A stretch of DNA of 41,299 bases from a virus. Position numbers and translations under genes: made by a program. The stretch spans positions 1 through 41,299 of IMG/VR virus record IMGVR_UViG_3300044825_001568; one strand, 5' to 3'. This document shows positions 22,653 through 30,091 of the stretch, one piece after another (position 1 is the first letter of the stretch; every line of letters starts with the position of its first letter). The notes beneath the pieces are model-generated. The model searched no databases. It was given only the letters and a program-made list of their open reading frames with translations, and had not been told where the DNA came from.

Positions 22653-23576
22653 ATGGCTCTCACAATCATCAAGGGCACCGAGCCCATCCCCGTGGAACAC
22701 CCGATCTTCGCGCTCTTCGGTCGCCCGGGCATCGCGAAGACCTCGCTCGGCTACAGCGCGCCGAGGCCGCTGCTGCTGGATTTCGACGGCGGCGCGCACC
22801 GCGCGGTCAATCGCCGCGACACCCTGCGCATCACCTCGTGGGACGACGTGGCTGAGTTGCTCGCCACGCCGGAGGCCATCGAGCCCTACGACACCTTCGT
22901 GGTGGATACGGTCGGCCGGGCGCTCGACATCATCACCGCGGACATCGCCAAGACGGAACCGAAGAAGGCGCCGGGGGGCGTGCTGAGCCTGCAGGGCTAC
23001 GGCACGCTCAAGACGCGGTTCCGCCAGTGGATGGCCACGCTGCGCTCGCACGGCAAGGATGTCGTGCTGCTGGCGCACGATCGCGAAGAGAAGGACGGAG
23101 ATTCGATGATCGTCCGCCCCGACATCATCGGCGCATCGCTCGGCGAAGTCATGCGCGTGGCGGATTTCGTCGGCTACCTCTACATGAGCGGCAAGGACCG
23201 CGTGCTCGACTTCAGCCCGACCGACCGATGGGTGGGGAAGAACCCGGGGCAGTGGGCACCGTTCAAGGTGCCGGCCGCCGACAAGGCGCAGACCTTCATG
23301 ACCGATCTGATGGCCAAGGGCCGCGAGGCGCTCGGCCAGGTGAGCGCCGAAAGCGCCAAGGTGTTCGAGCAGGTGGAAGCCTACCGCGAAGCGCTGAAGG
23401 CCATGACGGCGCCGGAGGAGTTCACCGCCGCCATCCCCGAAGTGAAGAAGCTGGCACCGATGGCCTCCGCGCAGATTGCCCGGCTGCTGCATGAGCGGGC
23501 CACCGACCTCGGTTTCACGTTCGACAAGAAGATCGGCGGCTACGTGGCGCCGGCCACGGTTGGGGCGACGGCATGA
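22653..23576 (+). CDS. Sak4-like RecA-type ATPase (phage recombination)
   Basis: 307 residues. Walker A is GRPGIAKTS at residues 23-31; a Walker B-like strand YDTFVVDTVG lies near residue 80, and VVLLAHD near 140 fits the next core strand. This is the short RecA-like AAA core of phage proteins known as Sak4, which support single-strand annealing recombination together with an SSB. The C-terminal 100 residues (from about 205) are an added helical part. The next gene overlaps by four bases and encodes a PD-(D/E)XK nuclease, a frequent partner. Confidence 0.85.
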   Translation: MALTIIKGTEPIPVEHPIFALFGRPGIAKTSLGYSAPRPLLLDFDGGAHRAVNRRDTLRITSWDDVAELLATPEAIEPYDTFVVDTVGRALDIITADIAKTEPKKAPGGVLSLQGYGTLKTRFRQWMATLRSHGKDVVLLAHDREEKDGDSMIVRPDIIGASLGEVMRVADFVGYLYMSGKDRVLDFSPTDRWVGKNPGQWAPFKVPAADKAQTFMTDLMAKGREALGQVSAESAKVFEQVEAYREALKAMTAPEEFTAAIPEVKKLAPMASAQIARLLHERATDLGFTFDKKIGGYVAPATVGATA

Positions 23577-24217
23577 CGCCGCTGCGCGTCAGCGCGACCG
23601 CCGTCGAGGCGTGGCGTCTGTTCATGGCGCCGGAGAACGACTGGATGTCGGTGACCGATCTTGAGGCGCAGATCCTCGGGCGAGCGCCGGCCTCGCCTGC
23701 GATGGCGCTCGGCACGGCGTTCGGGGCGCTCATCGAGCACGATGGCGTCGTCAACGCGGAGGGCCGCTACGTCTCGCGCGGCATCGCGTTCGACGGGGCC
23801 TCCATGCGCGACGTGCTCGCGCGCTACGACCGCCGCGGGCTCTTCGAGGTGAAGGGCACCAAGGCCTACGGGGACGTGCTGGTGGTCTCGAAGGCCGACC
23901 AGATGCTCGGGGCGCAGCTCATCGAGACGAAGACGACGCTTCACGGTTTCGACTTCGAGAAATACGCCGCCAGTCTCCAGTGGCGGTTGATGGCCGACAT
24001 GTTCGCGCCAGCGGTGGTGACCTATCGCGTCGCGCTGCTGGCGGAACCTGAGCCTTGTGTTTTCGCTGTCAAGGAACTCGTGCAGTTCGACCTGTTCCCA
24101 TACGCCGACCTGCACCGGGACTGTTGTGCGGCCGTGGCGGGCTTCCGTGAGTTCGTGGTGGCCCGCGGGCTCGACCAGGCGCTGCGTGAACGTCAGGCGC
24201 TCGTGGAGGCCGCATGA
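23573..24217 (+). CDS. PD-(D/E)XK nuclease of the RecB/Cas4/YqaJ-like type
   Basis: 214 residues. Motifs in order: ALGTAFGALIEH (residues 45-56, the GT...H/E motif), Asp109 followed by Glu118-Thr-Lys120 in ADQMLGAQLIETKTT (the D...ExK core), and YAASLQWRLMADMF (131-144) with Gln136, the Q motif. Such exonucleases make 3' single strands for phage recombination. Translationally coupled to the Sak4-like ATPase (ATGA), so the two form a recombination pair. Confidence 0.82.
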   Translation: MTPLRVSATAVEAWRLFMAPENDWMSVTDLEAQILGRAPASPAMALGTAFGALIEHDGVVNAEGRYVSRGIAFDGASMRDVLARYDRRGLFEVKGTKAYGDVLVVSKADQMLGAQLIETKTTLHGFDFEKYAASLQWRLMADMFAPAVVTYRVALLAEPEPCVFAVKELVQFDLFPYADLHRDCCAAVAGFREFVVARGLDQALRERQALVEAA

Positions 24218-24519
24218 GCGCATCCCACGGCTACACCCTGAACCGTGCCGCGCTGCTGGCGGACGCCGAGAAGGTGACGGCGTGCGACGTGTTCCGCGCG
24301 GAGGCGGGCGGCTCGCACTTCGTCTGCGCGGACTGCGGCGGGACCATCTCCGCGCACATCGTCGTGGCGCTGCGGCAGACCTGCGGGACGTGCGCGCACA
24401 GCAACCCCGACGATGCCGCGTGGCCGGGGGCGACGTTCTGCACGAAGCCGGGCAGCCCGTGGAACGGCAAGCTCCTGCCGCTCGTGGGGCGCTGCGAGGC
24501 GTGGGAGGCGCAGTCATGA
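24214..24519 (+). CDS. Cys-rich zinc-ribbon-like protein
   Basis: 101 residues, overlapping the nuclease gene. Cys38-x2-Cys41 and Cys57-x2-Cys60 look like one four-Cys zinc ribbon, with further Cys at 24, 76 and 94. The part FCTKPGSPWNGKLLPLVGRC fits small phage zinc proteins of unknown role near recombination genes. Probably a nucleic-acid or protein binder. Confidence 0.62.
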   Translation: MSASHGYTLNRAALLADAEKVTACDVFRAEAGGSHFVCADCGGTISAHIVVALRQTCGTCAHSNPDDAAWPGATFCTKPGSPWNGKLLPLVGRCEAWEAQS

Positions 24520-24719
24520 CGCGCGGGGAGCACTTCCGGGCCACGGTGGTCGATGCGGATCTGTCGGCACGTCGTGCGCGGTTCGAGGCGCTGCTGGCGA
24601 AGGAGCGGCGGCGAATCGCGGAGGCGCAGCAGGCGCGGGCCGATGCCGCGATCGTCGATGCGCGTGAGGCGCGGATCGTGGCACAGCGGGCGATTGCTGG
24701 CGCGCGGGAGGCCGTGTGA
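24516..24719 (+). CDS. Small Arg/Ala-rich coiled-coil protein
   Basis: 67 residues, ATG 24516 overlapping the previous stop and overlapping the methyltransferase GTG start. Nearly all of it is one charged Ala-rich helix (RRARFEALLAKERRRIAEAQ, then ADAAIVDAREARIVAQRAIA). Likely dimeric; function unknown. Confidence 0.58.
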   Translation: MTRGEHFRATVVDADLSARRARFEALLAKERRRIAEAQQARADAAIVDAREARIVAQRAIAGAREAV

Positions 24720-25339
24720 ACAACGCGCTCATGTTCGGCACCGGGAACAACGCGACGGGCACGCCGCTCGACTTCTACGCCGAGATCGACAAGCGGGCGG
24801 GCGGCTTTGTCTGCGACATGGCCGCCGACAAGCTGCTGACGCTGCACGAGCAGTGGTATGGCCCGGACCACGACGACCCGGCCCGCCGCGACTGCCTGTC
24901 AGTGGACTGGCCGACGAACGGCCCGGTATGGCTGAACCCGCCCTACGGCGACCCCGAGATGCCGTGTAAGCGGTTCAAGAAGACGGGCGAACTGAACTGC
25001 AAGAAGAAGCGCTGCCGTGAGCGTGGATGGCACACCGATGTGTATATCCCCGGCTGCGTGGATTTCATCCGCAAGGCGGCAGAAGAGCGGCTGCGCGGCG
25101 TGGAGACGTGGGCGCTGATCGCGGCTCGCACAGATGTGGAGTGGTGGCACGAATACATCTGGGAGGCCGAGTACGTGCACTGGCCGCTGGCGACTATCGC
25201 CGGGCCGGGGCCGACGTGCTACGGCCGGCCGCGGCGCGGCGTGCACGTCGAGTTTCTCCGCGGGCGGTTGGTGTTCCGGCGAGACGGCCAGCCTGACCCG
25301 GCGCCGTTCCCGTCTGCGCTGGTGGTGTTCCGGCCATGA
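24716..25339 (+). CDS. Phage N6-adenine DNA methyltransferase (Dam-type)
   Basis: 207 residues, GTG start at 24716 in a GTGA overlap. TPLDFYAEIDKRAG and FVCDMAAD near the N-terminus and the catalytic motif NPPY (residues 74-77) identify the phage DNA N-6-adenine-methyltransferase family (PF05869), which transfers methyl from SAM to adenine N6. A Cys/His-rich insertion follows the motif (Cys84, Cys95, Cys100, His106, Cys114), as seen in some phage members, perhaps binding zinc. It may protect phage DNA from restriction or mark it for regulation. The genome also has a cytosine methyltransferase. Confidence 0.87.
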   Translation: MNNALMFGTGNNATGTPLDFYAEIDKRAGGFVCDMAADKLLTLHEQWYGPDHDDPARRDCLSVDWPTNGPVWLNPPYGDPEMPCKRFKKTGELNCKKKRCRERGWHTDVYIPGCVDFIRKAAEERLRGVETWALIAARTDVEWWHEYIWEAEYVHWPLATIAGPGPTCYGRPRRGVHVEFLRGRLVFRRDGQPDPAPFPSALVVFRP

Positions 25340-25551
25340 GTGCTGAGATGGGCACCTGTTGCGGCCACGACATGATGCTCGTGGAGCTGCGAGACGTCTA
25401 CGACGGCGCGCTCTGGAGAGAGTGCGGCGACTGCGGCCGGCGCGAGCATCGGTGGCCGGAAGGCGACTGGAGGCGCGCGAGGGCCGAGGCGCTCTGGCGG
25501 ACCGTACGGCAGTGGCGAGACGCCAGCAACAACGATGGAGGCGTTTCATGA
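25336..25551 (+). CDS. Small zinc-ribbon-like protein
   Basis: 71 residues, ATG 25336 overlapping the methyltransferase stop. It has Cys8, Cys9 and Cys30-x2-Cys33 with His12 and His38 around them, suggesting a compact zinc site, and a C-terminal Trp/Arg-rich helix (GDWRRARAEALWRTVRQWRD). Function unknown. Confidence 0.58.
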   Translation: MSAEMGTCCGHDMMLVELRDVYDGALWRECGDCGRREHRWPEGDWRRARAEALWRTVRQWRDASNNDGGVS

Positions 25552-26066
25552 GCATCCCTGCCACGAAAGGCCAGACGGACGTTCCGGAGTTCTCGATGCG
25601 GCTGACCGAAGACGGCCGCGTGTCGTTCGTGCATCTGGCGCAGGCGCGCGGCTACCTGCGGCGGCTGTTCCAGACGGCCGGCGCCGAGATCGTGGCGCAG
25701 TTCTACGAATACCGGCAGCAGCGGAGCCATCGGCAGTCTCGAGGGTTCCACGCGATGGTGAAGCCGTGGCTGGCGGTGGAGTCGCGCGGCGGCTGGACGA
25801 TCGAAGCCCTGAAGCTCTACGCGCTCGGGGAAGTGTTCGGCTACCTGGAGTTCACGCATCCCGTGAGCGGGGAAGTCGTGCGGTTCCCTGCGAAGCCGCA
25901 CACGTCGAAGCTGAGCGTCGGGGAGTTCTGCGAGCTGATCGACCGAACGCTGGAGATCGCGGCGGAAGAGGACGGCGTGATCCTCACGGCGCCTGACGAG
26001 TATCGGCGCGCGAAAGAGGCCGCCGCAAAGAAGGCGGCACGCGCCGCCAGAAAAGAGGCCGCGTGA
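25548..26066 (+). CDS. Possible NinB/Orf-like recombination-associated protein
   Basis: 172 residues, ATG at 25548 overlapping the previous stop. Features are the basic stretch YEYRQQRSHRQSRGFHAMVK, a helical middle, and a C-terminal block TSKLSVGEFCELIDRTLEIA followed by a Lys/Ala-rich tail (KEAAAKKAARAARKEA). The T-x-x-L-x-x-x-E-F-x-x-L-I pattern near the end recalls the NinB/Orf family of recombination mediators, but the N-terminal half does not match what I remember. It lies between the recombination and replication genes, which fits. Confidence 0.45.
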   Translation: MSIPATKGQTDVPEFSMRLTEDGRVSFVHLAQARGYLRRLFQTAGAEIVAQFYEYRQQRSHRQSRGFHAMVKPWLAVESRGGWTIEALKLYALGEVFGYLEFTHPVSGEVVRFPAKPHTSKLSVGEFCELIDRTLEIAAEEDGVILTAPDEYRRAKEAAAKKAARAARKEAA

Positions 26067-26296
26067 AGCGCGAACTGTCCGGCATCAAGGTCGATTACCA
26101 CAAGCAAGACGTTTCCGTGTGCATGGTGGCCGGCTGTGAGCGGAGGGCGCTGTATCAGAACGCCCAGTCGCGCCGCATGGGCCGCAAGCGCGGGTACTGC
26201 TCAGCCCACAGAATCGGGGCTAGCACTAATCGGCGGGCTAGGGTCATGCCCGAACGGACGCCTTCTCACCGTCCTGCCCGCCGATTCTTCATGTGA
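26063..26296 (+). CDS. Small zinc-finger protein with 3' end inside an RNA hairpin element
   Basis: 77 residues, GTG 26063 overlapping the previous stop. Cys20-x4-Cys25 and Cys46-x2-His49 (VCMVAGCERRAL, GYCSAHR) form a likely C-C-C-H zinc finger, common in small phage proteins. After residue 50 the codon use loses its GC bias: this 3' part coincides with a strong inverted repeat (26228-26286). Either the hairpin element has extended the reading frame, or the DNA there serves mainly as structured RNA. Confidence 0.6.
   Translation: MKRELSGIKVDYHKQDVSVCMVAGCERRALYQNAQSRRMGRKRGYCSAHRIGASTNRRARVMPERTPSHRPARRFFM
26211..26287 (+). ncRNA. Branched RNA structure candidate between zinc-finger and replication genes
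   Basis: AATCGGCGGGC (26228-26238) pairs perfectly with GCCCGCCGATT (26276-26286). Inside lie two smaller hairpins, GGG-TCATG-CCC and GGACG-loop-CGTCC, giving a three-way junction of 59 nt. Just upstream, GAATCGG (26211-26217) could pair instead with CCGATTC (26281-26287), and AATCGGGGCTAG is nearly repeated as AATCGGCGGGCTAG, so two alternative folds are possible. It ends 33 bases before the GTG of the replication gene. It lacks a T-arm and is not a normal tRNA; no T-tract follows. Confidence 0.5.
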
Positions 26297-26319
26297 GGCC
26301 CGCTTGGAGAGGCGGCGCT

Positions 26320-27168
26320 GTGGCCCGAATCCGCACGATTAAGCCGGCGTTCTTCACGTCCGATCAGGTCTGCGCGTGCAGCCCCCTCAGCCGCTTGTTG
26401 TTCATCGGCCTGTGGTGTGAGGCGGACCGCGACGGACGGCTGCACGACAAGCCCAACCAGATCAAGTTCCGGGTGCTGCCTGGGGACGACTGCGACGTGG
26501 ACGCGCTGCTGTGGGAGTTGGTCAAGAACGGGCTGGTGGCTCGGTTCGAGGCCCCTGATCCCTACATCCAGATCCTCAAGTTCACGGACCATCAGCGGCC
26601 CCATCCGAAGGAGCCTCCGAGCGCGATTCGGGCGACCGGCCGTGAATTGCCGTGGAAAGAAACGGCGGGCCGTGATCGGGTTGTCATGCTTCCCGGCGAG
26701 TTCCCGTCGAGTCCCGTAGGAAGGGAAGGGAAGGAGATCTCAGGAAGGGAAGGAGATCTGGGAAGGGTGGGGAAGGAGGCGCCGCCGCCCGCGCGTGACG
26801 GCGTGGCGTCGAGGGTTCGCGCGTTGGGCATCGTGACGCCAGCGCAGTTCGAGCGCGAGCACGGGAAGCACGCGCTTCGTGACGTGCTGTGCGGCGAAGA
26901 CGGGTTCGTGTGTCTGCCGCAGTTACTGCACGACGAATGGCGTCGCCGACTCGTGAACGCGGGATCGTCTGCGGACGCGGCCGACAGCGACATCAGGGCG
27001 TTCGTCGTCGCGGTGAAGGCGTGCTGGCGCGCCAGTGGCGAGATCCCCGGAGACGACAACTTCGCGTTCTGGCGGCACGAGTGGGCGAGCGCGCACGGCA
27101 GTAACAGGCCGGCCCCGGCCGGACCTGATGCGCTGACCGGCGTCCGGGAGGCGCTGCGCCGTGTCTGA
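26320..27168 (+). CDS. O-like phage replication initiator
   Basis: 282 residues, GTG at 26320 with GGAGAGG upstream. The start (ARIRTIKPAFFTSDQVCACS, LSRLLFIGLWCEADRDGRL, then LPGDDCDVDALLWELVKNGL) is the winged-helix domain widespread in phage replication proteins. A Gly/Arg/Glu linker (about residues 132-152) is encoded by a purine-rich repeat array. The C-terminal domain (about 160-265) is helical. It should bind the phage origin and, with the next gene product, recruit the host helicase; no polymerase is encoded in this phage. Confidence 0.8.
   Translation: MARIRTIKPAFFTSDQVCACSPLSRLLFIGLWCEADRDGRLHDKPNQIKFRVLPGDDCDVDALLWELVKNGLVARFEAPDPYIQILKFTDHQRPHPKEPPSAIRATGRELPWKETAGRDRVVMLPGEFPSSPVGREGKEISGREGDLGRVGKEAPPPARDGVASRVRALGIVTPAQFEREHGKHALRDVLCGEDGFVCLPQLLHDEWRRRLVNAGSSADAADSDIRAFVVAVKACWRASGEIPGDDNFAFWRHEWASAHGSNRPAPAGPDALTGVREALRRV
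26719..26775 (+). repeat. Purine-rich tandem repeat in replication gene, origin candidate
   Basis: GGAAGGGAAGGAGATCT occurs exactly at 26724-26740 and 26743-26759 (period 19), followed by a diverged third unit GGAAGGGTGGGGAAGG. The tract is nearly all purine on the plus strand. Lambda carries its origin as iterons within gene O; a similar place is proposed here. The simpler alternative is a low-complexity linker (GREGKE-like), which is frequent in such proteins. Confidence 0.55.
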
Positions 27169-27622
27169 GCCGATTTGGGACGCGAGAACGCGGGAGGCGC
27201 GGGCGTTCTTCCTCGCCGACGTGCTCGGGCCGCTGGTGGCCGCCACGCGGCCCGCGGACCTGCGTAGCCCGCAGGCCGTGAACGACGCGGCGGCGGCCTG
27301 GATTCTCTGCCTGAAGGACGTGCCGGCTGATGTGCTCCGGCGTGGCGTCGAGTCGCTGCTGGCGGCCGGGCCGAAGTGGATGCCGCGGCCGGGCGATCTG
27401 CGGGAGGCGTGCGCGTCGGAGATCGCGAAGCTCCGGAAGGCGGCCGGCGCGCGCAGTGCGCAAGTGATCGCCGAGTGCGAGCAGTGCCACGGCTCGGCGT
27501 GGCGCGAGACGGAGCGCGGGATGGTGCGCTGCGACTGCCACGCCCACGCCCTGCGGCTGATGGAGGGGCTGCCGGCTGCGCTGGCGCTGCCGCCGGCAGA
27601 GTCTGAATCGGAGGTCGCGTGA
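27161..27622 (+). CDS. Helicase-loader-like (P-like) replication protein with zinc site
   Basis: 153 residues, GTG 27161 overlapping the initiator gene by eight bases. The N-terminal 95 residues are helical and end in KWMPRPGDLREAC, resembling the P-x-P-x-x-x-x-x-x-C segment of phage P-type helicase loaders. The C-terminal part has a zinc-like motif (ECEQCHGS then VRCDCHAH). No Walker motif, so it is not a DnaC-type ATPase. Position directly after an O-like gene supports a loader role. Confidence 0.55.
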   Translation: MSEPIWDARTREARAFFLADVLGPLVAATRPADLRSPQAVNDAAAAWILCLKDVPADVLRRGVESLLAAGPKWMPRPGDLREACASEIAKLRKAAGARSAQVIAECEQCHGSAWRETERGMVRCDCHAHALRLMEGLPAALALPPAESESEVA

Positions 27623-28014
27623 TGGCGTTCGTGAAGGCGCTCCGCGTGTGCGCGTTGGCGAGCTGTGACCGGTCGTTCATGCCGTCGCGCGAGTCGCACC
27701 GGTTCTGTTCGCGGAAGTGCGCGGCGCAGTCGAGCCCCTGGCGGCACGAGTGCGGCCGTCGTGGGGGCCTCAGCGCGGCCCGTGGGCGGCTCGAGCGGGC
27801 GGTACGTGACGTGCGGGCGGTGTGGCCTGGTATGCCCCCGGAGGCCATGCGCGTCGTGCTGGCGATGGCGCGGCGGAACTGGGCGTCCGGGTGGAAGGCC
27901 GGCGACCGGAGCGGGTTCCGGCGTGGGTTCGCGGCGGCGAACGGGGAAGCGCCCGAAATCACCTGGGGCCACCGTGAGGCCGCCCCGGCGCCGAGACAGG
28001 AGCGGTTGGCATGA
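27622..28014 (+). CDS. Small protein with N-terminal C4 zinc finger
   Basis: 130 residues, ATG 27622 (GTG at 27619 possible) overlapping the previous stop. Cys10-x4-Cys15 and Cys29-x3-Cys33 (VCALASC, RFCSRKC) form an N-terminal zinc finger of the MYND/FCS-like kind found in phage proteins. The rest is Arg/Ala-rich helix, predicted to bind DNA or RNA. It overlaps the cytosine methyltransferase start by four bases. Confidence 0.6.
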   Translation: MAFVKALRVCALASCDRSFMPSRESHRFCSRKCAAQSSPWRHECGRRGGLSAARGRLERAVRDVRAVWPGMPPEAMRVVLAMARRNWASGWKAGDRSGFRRGFAAANGEAPEITWGHREAAPAPRQERLA

Positions 28015-29270
28015 TTCGCGCGGCGGACTTGTTTTGCGGGGCCGGTGGTAGTTCGACCGGGCTCGCCCAGGCGGTGGCGGCGGTCGGCGGCCGTCTCGAT
28101 CTCACGGCCGTCAATCATTGGCCGATCGCCGTGGAGACACATGCGGCCAACCATCCCGACGCGCGCCACCTGTGCGAATCGCTCGACGGCGTGGACCCGC
28201 GCAAGGTGGTGGGCGGCAAGCTCGACATCCTCACGGCGTCGCCTGAGTGCATCCATCACTCGAACGCGCGGGGCGGCAAGCCGATGGATGACCAGAGCCG
28301 AGCCACCGCCTGGCATGTGCTGCGATGGGCCGACGCGCTCCGGCCGTCGTGGGTGCTCGTCGAGAACGTGAAGGAGTTCACGTCGTGGGGGCCGCTCGGC
28401 ACGAACGGCCGGCCGCTGGTGTCCCGCAAGGGCGTGCTCTTCGCGCAGTTCGTGACGACGCTGCAGGCGATGGGGTATCGCGTGGAATGGCGTGTGCTGA
28501 ACGCGGCCAACTACGGCGCCGCCACCACGCGTCAGCGGTTCTTCCTGATTGCACGGCTCGGCCGCGGGCCGATCCCGTGGCCGGAGGCGACACACTCGGC
28601 CAGGTCGGCACAGGCGGGGCTGTTCGACGGACGCCGCCCGTGGCGTTCGGCGCGCGAGATCATCGACTGGAACCTGCGCGGGCGTTCGATCTTCACCGGG
28701 AAGCCGCTGGCCGAGAAGACGCTGGCGCGGATCGCTGCGGGCGCGCGTCGGTTCTGGGGCGTGGACCTCGAGCCGTTCCTGTTCGTGATGCGGCAGAACG
28801 CGGACGCGCGATCGCTCGACGATCCGCTGCCTACCATCACCGCGAAGGGGACGCACCTCGGTCTGGTCGAGCCCTTCCTGCTGCAGCAGCAGTCCGGCGG
28901 CGTGCCACGGCTGGTGTCTTCGCCAGTGCCGACGGTGGCTACGAAGGGCGCGATTAGCCTCATCGAGCCGTTCCTGGTGAAGTACTTCGCCACGGCGACC
29001 GGCGCGCAGTCGATTCATGACCCACTCGACACCGTGACGACGAAGGACCGTCACGCGCTGGTGAGCGGCGAAGCCGGCGAGGCGCGGTTGGACATCCTGA
29101 TTCGGATGCTGCAGCCCCACGAGCTCGCCGCCGGACAGGGTTTCCCGGCGGGCTACAAGTTCGCCGGCAACAAGACCGAGCAGACGAAGCAGATCGGCAA
29201 CGCGGTGGAAGTGCATCAGGCGCGCGCGCTGTTCTCGTCGATGCTGGCCGAACGGAGGGCCGCGGCATGA
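28011..29270 (+). CDS. C5-cytosine DNA methyltransferase, with SPEC instead of PC catalytic motif
   Basis: 419 residues. Motif I DLFCGAGG (residues 6-13, SAM binding), motif IV SPEC with the nucleophile Cys80, motif VI ENV (118-120), motif VIII with Arg174-Gln-Arg176 (QRFFLIA), and motif X with GNAV near 396. The order is that of canonical cytosine-5 methyltransferases, which modify C in a specific sequence. The residue before the catalytic Cys is Glu rather than the usual Pro. The target-recognition region (about 265-350) has three related units (PLPTITAKG, PVPTVATKG, PLDTVTTKD). Likely protects phage DNA from host restriction. Confidence 0.85.
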   Translation: MIRAADLFCGAGGSSTGLAQAVAAVGGRLDLTAVNHWPIAVETHAANHPDARHLCESLDGVDPRKVVGGKLDILTASPECIHHSNARGGKPMDDQSRATAWHVLRWADALRPSWVLVENVKEFTSWGPLGTNGRPLVSRKGVLFAQFVTTLQAMGYRVEWRVLNAANYGAATTRQRFFLIARLGRGPIPWPEATHSARSAQAGLFDGRRPWRSAREIIDWNLRGRSIFTGKPLAEKTLARIAAGARRFWGVDLEPFLFVMRQNADARSLDDPLPTITAKGTHLGLVEPFLLQQQSGGVPRLVSSPVPTVATKGAISLIEPFLVKYFATATGAQSIHDPLDTVTTKDRHALVSGEAGEARLDILIRMLQPHELAAGQGFPAGYKFAGNKTEQTKQIGNAVEVHQARALFSSMLAERRAAA

Positions 29271-29563
29271 ATCAGCTCTCGATGACCTACCCCTCAGCCG
29301 TCGTCTCACGTCGCTCTGGCCTGCGCCGTGCGCGTCATGCCGGCGAGACGCTGCGAGAACGTTACCTGGCGCTGCTGGCCAAGTATCCGGACGGCCTGAC
29401 GGATCAAGACGCGGCGAGTCTGCTCGGGCCGCACATGCTGTCCACGACGGTCGGCGCGCGCCGGAAGGAGCTGATGACGGCCCAGCCTGGGCTGATCGAA
29501 TCGTGCGGGCGGGTGACGCAGCCGAACACGGTCAGCCGCACGAAATGGAAGCTCTCCCGATGA
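29267..29563 (+). CDS. Small protein, possible winged-helix regulator
   Basis: 98 residues, ATG 29267 overlapping the methyltransferase stop. After a basic N-terminus, residues 28-70 (ERYLALLAKYPDGLTDQDAA, then TTVGARRKELMTAQPGLIES) resemble a winged helix-turn-helix like those in phage proteins that sense gene dosage or bind DNA. The end (NTVSRTKWKL) fits the wing. It may act on the methyltransferase or neighbouring genes; target unknown. Confidence 0.55.
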   Translation: MNQLSMTYPSAVVSRRSGLRRARHAGETLRERYLALLAKYPDGLTDQDAASLLGPHMLSTTVGARRKELMTAQPGLIESCGRVTQPNTVSRTKWKLSR

Positions 29564-29844
29564 GGCCGGTCTACGCGGCGCGTCGTGTCGATACCGCCTC
29601 GAAGCTGCTCGTGAAGGCGGCGCGGCAGCTTGGCGTGGACGTGGAGCCCTCTGGCGGCTCCGTGGATGCGTTCCTGTGGCTCGGGCCGGTGGTCAGGCTC
29701 GTGGACTGGAAGTCTCCGGGGAAGGCCGAGCTGACGCCCTCACAGGCGAAGTTGATCGCCCGTGGCTGCCCGCTGCATTTCATCTCGACGGTGGAGCAGT
29801 TGCAGGCGCTCGTCGCCGGGATGAAGCGCGAGGCCGGGCGATGA
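29560..29844 (+). CDS. VRR-NUC/PD-(D/E)XK-like nuclease candidate
   Basis: 94 residues, ATG 29560 overlapping the previous stop. Asp36 in VDAFLW, then Asp49-Trp-Lys51 in LVDWKSPGKAELTPSQ, and Gln62 followed by KLIARGCPLHFIS match the small VRR-NUC fold (catalytic D...D/ExK, then a Q-x-x-x-x-x-x-x-G motif). Such proteins cut branched DNA in phages. Only 94 residues, at the small end of the family. Confidence 0.62.
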   Translation: MRPVYAARRVDTASKLLVKAARQLGVDVEPSGGSVDAFLWLGPVVRLVDWKSPGKAELTPSQAKLIARGCPLHFISTVEQLQALVAGMKREAGR

Positions 29845-30080
29845 CGCGCTGCGCGTGTGGGCGTCCAAAGCCGCCGCGTGCGGGCCAGTGCGCCGTGTGC
29901 CGGTCGGCCCGGAAGCGTGGGCGCCCACGGGAGCCGTGGCCGGTGCGCGAGCGGCTGGCACGCAAACGCGTGCTCGAGGCGGCGGCGGTCCTGTCGGAAT
30001 GGCCGGACAGCATCGCGTGGGCGATGTTCGAGCGCCGGCTGTGGCGGTATCAGCAAGTCGTGAAGCGGACGGCCGCGTAG
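29841..30080 (+). CDS. Small zinc-ribbon protein with helical tail
   Basis: 79 residues, ATG 29841 overlapping the previous stop. Cys4, Cys6, Cys17 and Cys20 (MTRCACG, GQCAVCRSARKRGR) form a short zinc ribbon followed by a basic region; the C-terminal half is helical (ERLARKRVLEAAAVLSEW). DNA binding is likely. Function unknown. Confidence 0.58.
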   Translation: MTRCACGRPKPPRAGQCAVCRSARKRGRPREPWPVRERLARKRVLEAAAVLSEWPDSIAWAMFERRLWRYQQVVKRTAA

Positions 30081-30091
30081 GGGGGAGAGAC

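Noticed and set aside
22653-23576. Replicative helicase
   Set aside because: The Walker A is present, but the length, lack of helicase motifs and coupling to a PD-(D/E)XK nuclease fit a Sak4-like recombination ATPase better.
26228-26286. tRNA gene
   Set aside because: The 11-bp closing stem and two inner hairpins recall a cloverleaf, but there is no T-arm, no TTC motif and no seven-base anticodon loop in a five-pair stem of the right place.
26592-29309. 905-residue minus-strand frame opposite replication and methyltransferase genes
   Set aside because: Arg/Pro-rich composition with no domain, opposite well-recognised plus-strand genes; a GC-rich shadow frame.
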